Shown: piece by piece, positions 56,489-64,000 of the stretch
How positions within the stretch are numbered: position 1 is the stretch's first letter
Layout: the number at the start of each line of letters is the position of its first letter
DNA from: Astropecten irregularis
Lineage: Eukaryota > Echinodermata > Asteroidea > Paxillosida > Astropectinidae
Length of the DNA stretch: 64,000 nt
Assembly: GCA_963971285.1 (NCBI GenBank)
Contig: OZ020258.1
Location: 5,084,001-5,148,000, forward strand
Direction: 5' to 3'
Notes under the pieces: model-generated
Databases searched by the model: none
Told to the model about the DNA's origin: nothing
What the model saw: only the letters and a program-made list of their open reading frames with translations
Program-made: the position numbers and the translations under genes

Positions 56489-56966
56489 AGTGCTCTACCT
56501 GTAAAACGCACCCAGCTCGCCATTCCCGGCACAAGGGACGGACTGGGGTTCTTGTTCTCGTTTTGTCGGTGTTTTTTTTGACGAGACGATGTCATCTGAC
56601 CGACAGGGTACTATTAAATATGCCAGTCAGAGTGCCTGTTTATCTTCATCCAAGTAGGCCTATACACCCTCGATAGAGATAGCTTAATGCTTCAGCCACG
56701 CGAGAACTATAAAACATGTTCATGATAGATGACCGCTATGATGCGAAAACGCGCCCCAATAACAAACTGCAGACGCACCCTTTCAGCAATAAAGCAATCT
56801 ATGTCCATCTTGTCCCATATACACACGAACAATCCTGCAGCAATCGTAAATCACTTCTTCTATTTATAGAGAGGTATAAAGCATTTTTGAAACGATGGCT
56901 GGCTATTATCATTCAACCACATACACCGACCGGAAGACATTACTTCGAGTTTAAATTAAACTCTTA
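56489..56966. other. No confident gene
   Basis: An 83-codon plus frame (56716-56967) runs up to the next repeat without motif. Confidence 0.35.
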
Positions 56967-57185
56967 GGGCCTTTACGAAATGGGGCTTGAAGTTGGGCTT
57001 GAGATTTATTTTGCTTATGCCGCCATTTTGTGTCCTACATGAAAATGAAGGGCTTGGGACACATGGCGAAGCTGGAGCCTTTCTTCGGCTTCGTCATAAT
57101 GGGGAGCCCAAACCCTTCGTTTTGTTTTGTGGAAGGGAGCGAAATCAGTCCCAAACTCCTAAGATTCAGGTTGTCTATTTCGTCA
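56967..57185. mobile_element. Family G MITE, right end eroded
   Basis: GGGCCTTTACGAAATGGGGC, TTTTGCTTATGCCGCCATTT, GACACATGGCGAAGCTGGAG and the eroded right end CAGGTTGTCTATTTCGTCAC. Confidence 0.75.
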
Positions 57186-57254
57186 CAAAAATGGTCTAAA
57201 AACAGCTGAATAACATTACATAACCTCAATAGTGATAATAATGATAATTATATT

Positions 57255-57540
57255 CATAACCAAGAACGGGTACTAATAAGGGAAACTTTCCCATAGGGAC
57301 GTGCACAAACTCGACTTACCTATTTCTAAACATCCTCCAAACCAATGAATTTGAAATTGACATATGTTCATATTGAGAGCATTCTCTATCTTCTATTAAA
57401 ATATAGACAATACAAACATGTCTTTCAAAGGTAGCTGATACCTTAGGGAGACATAACATGTCTTCCTAATTCCCGATGTCTCCCAAAATTGTTCACTTTC
57501 AGATGATAACCTGTCTCCCTATTATGCAATTTACCAATTA
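57255..57540. repeat. Family J repeat, second copy, with partial internal duplication
   Basis: CCCATAGGGACGTGCACA, AAACATCCTCCAAACCAATG and CTGTCTCCCTATTATGCAAT as at 13084. TGACATATGTTCATATTGAG-AGCATTCT recurs at 57549 together with GGTAGCTGATACCTTAGG-like sequence, so the repeat may extend to about 57640. Confidence 0.65.
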
Positions 57541-57640
57541 ACCAGAAATTGACATGTACATATTGAGAGCATTCTGATATGCCTTTCATTAAAATATGGA
57601 CAATACAAATATGTCTCTAAAAGTTAGCTGATACCTTAGG

Positions 57641-58465
57641 AGCTAATCGCCGATGATATATCGGGATGTATAATCCTTAAGGTGCTTTTTTAATACCTCA
57701 TTTTTTCTTTGTGGAAACGTCAAATCTGTTTTTCCCCTCCATCATACCTTTAACAACAAAGACATTAATGCAATACACGTGTACATCAACAAATGTATAC
57801 TGGAACCTTGTATACACCAGCTCTTTAAGGTTAAATGATACCACCAGAGAAATCTTCTGGGCGAAAACTGAACTTAACCTGACACAATGTCTATTTGATG
57901 ACACGACTTAATATCTGAAGTACCCACAGCACTGATAACGAACATCAGAAGAGGGGAAAAGCTTTTTCGATAATTGTTCCAAGCAATTTTGAATTCAATA
58001 TCGCCGCCATTTGATATAGCAGACAAACACGACATGAGATTACGGACCGGCTCAACATTTTAATCAGCGCGGTAGGCCTATATACCCTCCGAGTTGACTC
58101 GGGCCCGCTCTCTTGCCAAACACAAGCCCAGGGACACTGGATATATGCAAGCAAGCCCGTCGCACTCGTTCAATCCAGCCCCAGACAAAAAATTTTCCAC
58201 ACAGTGGACGAGAGGGCAAGAACCTATACAAAATTTGGCGCCACTTTAATAAATGTGATCAGGCGTGGAAAGGTTTGGCCAAAATAATATTTGCTGTCAT
58301 GCTACAAAAACAACGGAGATAATGAGTGTTTACATTACGTGTGTTTGCTGTTGCATCCGGCAGTGCTTTGGTTGGTTGTGCACTTGTTTCGAACCAATTT
58401 TAATTCCGAATTGGGCGGTCTCTTTCTGAGTTTTCGGCTTCGTTTTGTCGCAGCTATAGGCAAAA
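57641..58465. other. No confident gene
   Basis: Short opposing frames around 57700-57910 overlap each other. No motif is recognised. Confidence 0.35.
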
Positions 58466-58606
58466 GGGGCGATTTCACGAAGCACTATGATCGATCGTAA
58501 CTCGAGTTACGAAGGATAACCCACCGTATCCTACGTCGGGAAGCAGTTCATCATAAGTCCTATACGATTGATAGCAAATTACGACGAGTTTGGTGAAATC
58601 AACCCC
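58466..58606. mobile_element. Family I palindromic MITE
   Basis: GGGGCGATTTCACGAAGCAC and GTTTGGTGAAATCAACCCC ends, with ATGATCGATCGTAACTCGAG and CGATTGATAGCAAATTACGA inside. 141 bp. Confidence 0.82.
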
Positions 58607-59707
58607 TGGCCATTCAGGATTGCATGCCTACAACTCGGCCCCCGAAAAAAACGCAAACCACCTTGCAGACGATATCTAGAAGTTGAGAACGGACCAACCG
58701 TTTTCCAAACGTCTGCAAGTCGCACCGATTTGATTACATAATTGTTTTTGGTGGCATAGGGAAATACTTTAAGTCCCTCAGTTGGCTCCCTACCTGGTTC
58801 CCTCCACATAACATTAATTTTAGAGCGCAAAATCACATAAATTTCTTGTTTTAGTGAGCGCCGCCATGTTGAAAATCGTAACCGATCGCAAGGCAGTCAA
58901 GTTGGTATAGTCTCACGCTTATCGCATGCTGTCTGCGAAGTCTCCGTAAGCCTAACGATATGACAACTATGTTTAGGTGTTTGACCATTTAGTCACACGG
59001 ATCTTGTCGCTATAGCCTTTTGCTGAGGCGATTATTTTACGCCGAGTGATTTTCAGAGTGTCTGTACCTAGAGCCTGATTGAAGTACATGTATAAGCAAT
59101 GAGTGCATTCTCAGGAATATCAGAGAGACCGCTGCGGAACTCTTGGGAGTGTTGCTGAGACGATTTACGGTTGAAATGCCGCTCCGTGACATAAAGATGA
59201 GCGAGAGCACTGAACCTCTGGGGTGGAGGATGAAGATGCTACAAGTGGAACCGCACTGATAACGCTATAGCTTAGTACCAGGCACTCTTTCGACTGTGTA
59301 TAAAGCCTATGTGCGCTGCCTATTGGGATTACACCAACAAGTGATTCTTGTTATTTCCTTACTAACAGCTAGGGACACGAAGGCGAATACATTAATGTAA
59401 GTTGTACTTAATTGTATCATTTGTATTCATAAGATGTGACTAACGTAGGACTTTCACCTCTCCATGTTCTTTGTTTATATCTCTGTTATTGTGTTTTTTT
59501 TCTATCAAAACAATACCAAGTTTCAATGGAGCAGAGAAACAGTGTTTGGAGTGCTCAACGTACATATATTGGAAGATTGATTATAATACAAAATATTTGA
59601 ATGATTCTGCGACTCTGAAAATTTATGGCTGATTAAATTCCACACTAAAATATTTACAGAATGGGATAAGATATGTATTGAAGAAAAATGAACAAAGAAG
59701 AATTAAC
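58607..59707. other. No confident gene
   Basis: On the minus strand AACATGGCGGCGCTCAC (about 58875) has a good start context but the frame closes after 15 codons. On the plus strand GCCGCCATGTTG (58860) closes after 14. GTGTATAAAGCC (59296) is TATA-like. None is convincing alone. Confidence 0.3.
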
Positions 59708-59785
59708 ATGAGCGGGATTCGAACCATCGAGTCTCGAAATATCGTACCGGTGCCGCGCTCTTACCAACTGAGCTATCTAACCCTG
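59708..59785 (-). tRNA. tRNA-like sequence (pseudo-tRNA or SINE head), probably not functional
   Basis: The minus strand has an intact Pol III A box (TAGCTCAGTTGG, 59764-59775) and B box (GGTTCGAATCC, 59715-59725) with GCTC/GAGC forming a D-stem. The anticodon stem, T-stem and acceptor do not pair properly, and no SINE body is seen downstream. Best read as a tRNA pseudogene or SINE fragment. Confidence 0.45.
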
Positions 59786-59824
59786 TGTTGGCGGTGTCCC
59801 TAATACAGATTTGCCTATACAGTG

Positions 59825-59945
59825 TATTAGATGGTGAATGTAGTAACATAACATTAAAATATTTCTGCCTGAAATGCTGTATGTTATTCAGAAAAGAGTA
59901 AAAATGAATTACCTTTAAACAATTTTGATCTCAGGGAGACATACA
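59825..59945 (+). repeat. Fragment of the A/B MITE group
   Basis: ATTAAAATATTTCTGCCTGA-AATGCTGTATGTTATTCAGA-AAAGAGTAAAA and a displaced TACCTTTAA followed by TTTTGATCTCAGG. A scrambled remnant. Confidence 0.6.
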
Positions 59946-59993
59946 CCAATGGTTTTGGTGGCCACAAAACGAAAACCGTCAGACATGAACTAG

Positions 59994-60358
59994 TTCAAGG
60001 TACTATCATACTTTGGTAGCATGCCGAATCAGAAATCTTCACTGATTTACCTATAACTTACAGGGTATGAAGATGGTGATGGTAGAAACATACTGTTAAA
60101 AATCTTCTGCCTGAAATGCTGATATTTATCCAGAAAAGAGTAAAACCAGTGACCAAAATCATGTTTGATCTTTTAAAGATCAAAAGTTAAAGAGAAAACA
60201 CTTAAGAAATACTGTGGCCGTTTTTCATTTTTTTTCTCAAAAAGTGGGCACCATATGGAACTGAAATTTTCACAGATGATTGATACTGTATCTTTCTTGA
60301 AATTTTTGCCAATGAATCTGTATTTCTTTGAAAAATACCGAAGCATTATTACCTTTAA
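59994..60358 (+). mobile_element. Family A MITE
   Basis: TTCAAGGTACTATCATACTT to GCATTATTACCTTTAA, forward, full length, same subtype as 53899 (GTAGCATGCCGAA). Confidence 0.88.
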
Positions 60359-60934
60359 GGGAGAAATATCGTATACCCTTTGGTCTCTTTTTTGTCAATT
60401 TTAATCAAGGCCGTTTGAAGCCTTCTTTCTATACTGTCTAGATATTTACAAAGTAACTATGTATCATCATCATCATCTATGCTATTGTATGAAGTGTGCG
60501 CTGTGGCTACGTAGGTCTATGCGCTCACTGGGGAACATGTCGCCAGTCAACGCAGCGGGTGCCGATCGTCCTCTACCTCGGCCCGTTGCCTAGTGACGCA
60601 GCTCCCATTCCTTGGCTCCAAGGAAGACGAGACAAACAAGAAAAAAAAGCGCGGGAAAAGAATGACCGATCGCGTTGCCTGGATACGTATAAAGTGGTGG
60701 ATGAAAAAGAGAAGAAATAACAAAAAAATAGCGTTGATGTATGACATTAACATTTCGATTTCTATTCACAAGCGACTTGATCTGTTCTCTCTTGCTTCCT
60801 ATTTACCCTGAAGGAAACAAAGTAAATAAAACATCACTAAAAGACAGAAAAAGAAGTAAAAGTTCATAGGGACTGAGTAATAAATAGGACCGTTCTTGTG
60901 ACAACCAGAGTGCATGGGATAGGAACGCTGAGCT
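60359..60934. other. No confident gene
   Basis: TCATCATCATCATC microsatellite at 60462. Plus frames 60496-60720 and 60593-60811 are Lys/Arg-rich at their ends because of AAG/AAA runs. Confidence 0.35.
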
Positions 60935-61297
60935 TTAAAGGTATGTTGGTATTTAAGATGATAGAATAACTGCGGTCTTTTCGTAATTTTATTCGTCATG
61001 AAATAAAAACAAACTTGTGAAGTATTCAGCTCAATTGATCATTGGAAACAATAGAAAACAGCGAAAAACCATTGCAATTGTTACGGGACATTGAGAGGTA
61101 ATTGTAAGGTTTTTGATCTCGGAAATCAAAACGGTATTTTGTTTTAACCATTTCTTGAAATATACATCATTTTAGGCAGAAATATGTTAATGTTATGTTA
61201 ATACCATATCGATATTTAGACCCAGTAAGTTATAGGCTACGTAAATCTGTGAATCTGTAAATGTTTATGTTGGTGTTTCCTACCTAAGTACCTTTAA
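60935..61297 (-). mobile_element. Family C MITE, full copy
   Basis: TTAAAGGTATGTTGGTATTT to CCTAAGTACCTTTAA, with CTCAATTGATCATTGGAAAC-AATAGAAAACAGCG shared only with 40290, and ACGTAAATCTGTGAA shared with families A and B. Confidence 0.75.
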
Positions 61298-62246
61298 ATC
61301 CATCGGGAAAAAACAATGAGTTTGTGTAAAGTGTTTCAATATTCACTCATTCAGTCTTGACTAATACTGTACTTGTGGACTTTTATACATCTGACTACAA
61401 GTGTATTTATTTTTAATCCGACTACCGAAAAAGCATAAAAAGACGCCATTACGTCGAATGAAATAAGTGCCGTTCCATCATCGATCGGAAATGACTACTG
61501 TCATCTGTATCTAATACCATGCTATATATATAACTCTCTGACGTCATGGAGATTTCATTTTTTACATGTTCCTGTTGGGATAATCTTTAAAACAAAATCT
61601 GAGTACTAATGCATTATGAACCCCCCCCCCCTACAAAAAAAAAATAGCCGTTGAATTTGAGATAACCAGAGTTCAACAACCATCGACTGAAGTTGATTAA
61701 TCATTTTCCTTTCTCAGAATATAATGTCCATCTGATTATTTCTTTGCTAGCAAATAATATATGAGGGCAGATAATTTCTTCCTAATTGAAACAATGATAC
61801 ACGGATTGTACTTTTTTGTATCGAAAAGCAGCGCATTTCGACGTGTTGATATCAACGAACATGGATGAAAACTGACATAAATGAATTTGCTTTTTTTTTA
61901 TTTTACACCACGAGAACTTCACTCCATGTTTGTTTCGCCAGCGTGCACCGACCGTGAGGTTATACGGTTCGGTCCCGTCCCTTTACGATGCTTAGTTCTT
62001 CAAATCTCAACAATACAACAAAGTACAAAATCTTGAAGCTGCGGGGTCTGATAGATTGAGTTACGCAGATTAGTTTGAGCGGAGTCGGGTCGCATTACCA
62101 AGACACATTCTTCATCTTCCTTTTTAATTCGACAATGGTTTATTTTTCTACCTCTATTTTTTTTCCTTTTAGAAATGGACACGAGCGCACTGACGTTCTT
62201 AAGTTGGGATCCAATCAGACATGTACATGTTATAATCTGTGCTTAA
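61298..62246. other. No confident gene
   Basis: TGACGTCA at 61539 and a C run at 61621. No exon or repeat ends are recognised. Confidence 0.35.
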
Positions 62247-62306
62247 AGCTTTATAAGTCTTACGATTGGTAGTAAGTTACGATGAGTTATGTGATACCGA
62301 CCACTG
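62247..62306. repeat. Family I half copy
   Basis: GCTTTATAAGTCTTACGATT-GGTAGTAAGTTACGATGAGT and GATACCGACCACTGG match one arm of the family I palindrome. Confidence 0.65.
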
Positions 62307-62470
62307 GTCCCTGGATAGAGGCCCTTGAAGACTTGCAGTCTCCGCAAGCTTATGTCGTTGTCAGTGTTACTTTTCTAAGATGCTTCTGACTTGCTACTAA
62401 ACTCCACTGAAGTCTTGGTATTTCAATTAGCAATCATGAAACATGATCTTTATCGTTATTACAGTCGATC

Positions 62471-62711
62471 TGGGGCCAAATTCATGGAGCTGTCAAGCAC
62501 ACACACACAAATACTTGGCACAAAATGTCTTGCTCAATAAAACAAATGATTAAAATTTTTATTTGATATTCATAGTCAGAAAGCAGCAGCCAGAGAACAA
62601 TAGCAAACGATACATGACACATGGAAATGTTGTAATCCTATTTTTATTAAGACAGACATTTCATGGTTAGCAAATTTTTGTGCAAAGCAGGGCTGTTAAA
62701 TTGGCGCCATA
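62471..62711. mobile_element. Family H MITE
   Basis: GGGGCCAAATTCATGGAGCT at the left, AAATTGGCGCC at the right, CTTGCTCAATAAAACAAATG and AGAGAACAATAGCAAACGAT inside. A CA microsatellite (62502-62514) has expanded near the left end. Confidence 0.75.
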
Positions 62712-63631
62712 GTACACTCCAGCCAGCTCATTACGTCCACACTACCCAAAATTGCCATATTATACACGCCCTTCGTGGAATGTAATTTAACGGATGCCAG
62801 TGACTTGGTCCGATGGGGCAAGCAAAATCTTTGCCGGCATCCACATGTGTAAAATCAGTTGAATAATGTTTATCTTTAACTTCGTGGATGCAACCGAATG
62901 CTACAGTGGATCCATCCAAACAATCAAAGGGGTATTGGTGCTTTTAATTTCTTCGACGAACTCAATGCCAATGGGGAAAGGCAAAATACGCTTCGGCATT
63001 TTTAGTCCTAAGGGCGCCCTCTGTGGAAGTTTGAAAGCAACTGACGTTTTCTGGATGTATATAGGGCTATACGTCGCAACGCTTCTTTGTTTTGTTTAGG
63101 CCTTTTCATTGATCATTACTATTTTTATTCCAGGCTTAAAGTATCTATTTCATGATTGTAATCTTCATCTTCAACACGAAAACGGTCTCAATTTCTCCTT
63201 TAGTAAATTGATTGGCCCTAAAGCATTTAATTAATTTTTGCGATGACCGATTCGCGCACGTGCTCCCATGGAGCCAATGTAATTTGTACTAATTAACCTT
63301 TTCAATCTATCATACTCGAATTACCGGATCTTGCTCTCGAATTACCATGATTCCACGTGATTTTGTTGGCTTTTTCCATGATCAATACTCATGGTGGTTG
63401 CCTTAAGGGTTCGAGGGTTAATGACTCCTTGATTGGTCATGGGTTCAAGTCCTGAAGCGATTTTGTTTTACAATTTGCAACGTGACTATATGCCTGCAGT
63501 ATAGTCAAACAGTCATCCCGCTAAACGTCGCTTCTTACTAAAGATTTAAGCGAGGATAAAGTCCGACTTCACAAATCAATCATTCAAGTCTGACAAGATT
63601 GTATGCAAAAAGCTTGGAGTTGGGAATTGGG
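62712..63631. other. No confident gene
   Basis: The 77-codon plus frame 62866-63099 and its antisense show no motif. CTCGAATTACC is tandemly repeated at about 63313 and 63336. Confidence 0.35.
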
Positions 63632-63680
63632 ACCTGAGGTTTCGATCTTTAGCAGGATCTTTCACGAAGGCTAAATGACA
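63632..63680. repeat. Family D palindromic repeat, half
   Basis: ACCTGAGGTTTCGATCTTTA-GCAGGATCTTTCACGAAGGC matches the arm of the 26310 palindrome. Confidence 0.6.
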
Positions 63681-63839
63681 AGAACATGCAAGGAAAGATA
63701 CAGATAAATGGATGAGAGGATCAGAACAAAAAGGGGGTCCAGTGTGACCAGGCAGGGTGGGTGTAGGCAAGTGTGGTCAGGGGAAGGGGTTGTATAAAGA
63801 TTGTAGGAATTGCTGAAAAATTGTATGCAGTTTGGACAA

Positions 63840-64000
63840 TTAAAGAGGATCTTCAACACTCAACAAACCTCGCTTTATTTGTTAGAACTATAATCATTGA
63901 ATTACTTGACATGAGAAAAAAAAAATTATCTCACACTGAACACAGAAAGAGAGTCTTTTTGATGATTTTTCTCTCCACATGCTCAACCCGCAAGCTAACC
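63840..64000. mobile_element. Family L repeat, inverted, cut by window end
   Basis: TTAAAGAGGATCTTCAACAC, CAACAAACCTCGCTTTATTT, GAACACAGAAAGAGAGTCTT and ATGCTCAACCCGCAAGCTA are the reverse complement of 27160-27327. The rest lies beyond base 64000. Confidence 0.82.

Noticed and set aside
58850-58890. Divergent start codons in good context (GCCGCCATG and AACATGGCGGCG)
   Set aside because: Both frames close within 15 codons and no splice donor rescues them convincingly.
59708-59785. Functional tRNA gene
   Set aside because: A and B boxes are intact, but the anticodon, T and acceptor stems do not pair.

Overview
This is eukaryotic nuclear DNA from a marine invertebrate deuterostome, most likely an echinoderm (phylum inferred, not proven). 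The signs are AT-rich sequence, genes split into short exons with GT..AG introns, dense short inverted-repeat transposons, a tRNA-derived SINE, minisatellites, and a striking excess of the octamer TAGGCCTA. There are no bacterial operons, rRNA genes or CRISPR arrays.

Left edge (480-3785, minus strand): the one gene I can name with confidence is a tubulointerstitial nephritis antigen-like (TINAG/TINAGL1) gene. Five exons join in phase and encode the first 285 residues: signal peptide, somatomedin-B domain with an RGD tripeptide, a second cysteine-rich segment, a linker, and the start of a papain-like domain whose catalytic Cys is replaced by Ser. The 3' exons lie beyond the left end. A hAT-type MITE with a perfect 8-bp target duplication sits 79 bp upstream of the start codon, and another MITE fills most of intron 1.

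The other 60 kb is mostly a gene-poor repeat landscape. The dominant component is a set of related TTAA-flanked, ~350-bp inverted-repeat elements (called here families A, B and C; about 21 copies). There are also families D (palindromic), F, G, H, I, J and L, two hAT MITEs, three long fold-back or inverted-repeat elements, a tRNA-Leu-like SINE, and three tandem-repeat tracts (24-bp, 33-bp and about 96-bp periods). Family letters are local labels, not database names.

Two regions stand out. At 20552-23254 a 2.7-kb element with imperfect terminal repeats and a TA target duplication is nested inside a family A copy. It carries subterminal arrays of TTTAC/GTAAA motifs and a decayed five-exon gene (20884-22430) whose N-terminus resembles a SAM domain. 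At 31316-31475 a TATA box, initiator and GC3-rich start codon context mark a candidate promoter and first coding exon, interrupted by a family B element.

Lower-confidence signals are a cluster of RFX X-box-like sites (13837-13930), a GC-richer stretch ending in a consensus splice donor (14800-15591), and a possible terminal exon on the minus strand (4727-4949). Most other open frames are of lengths expected by chance.
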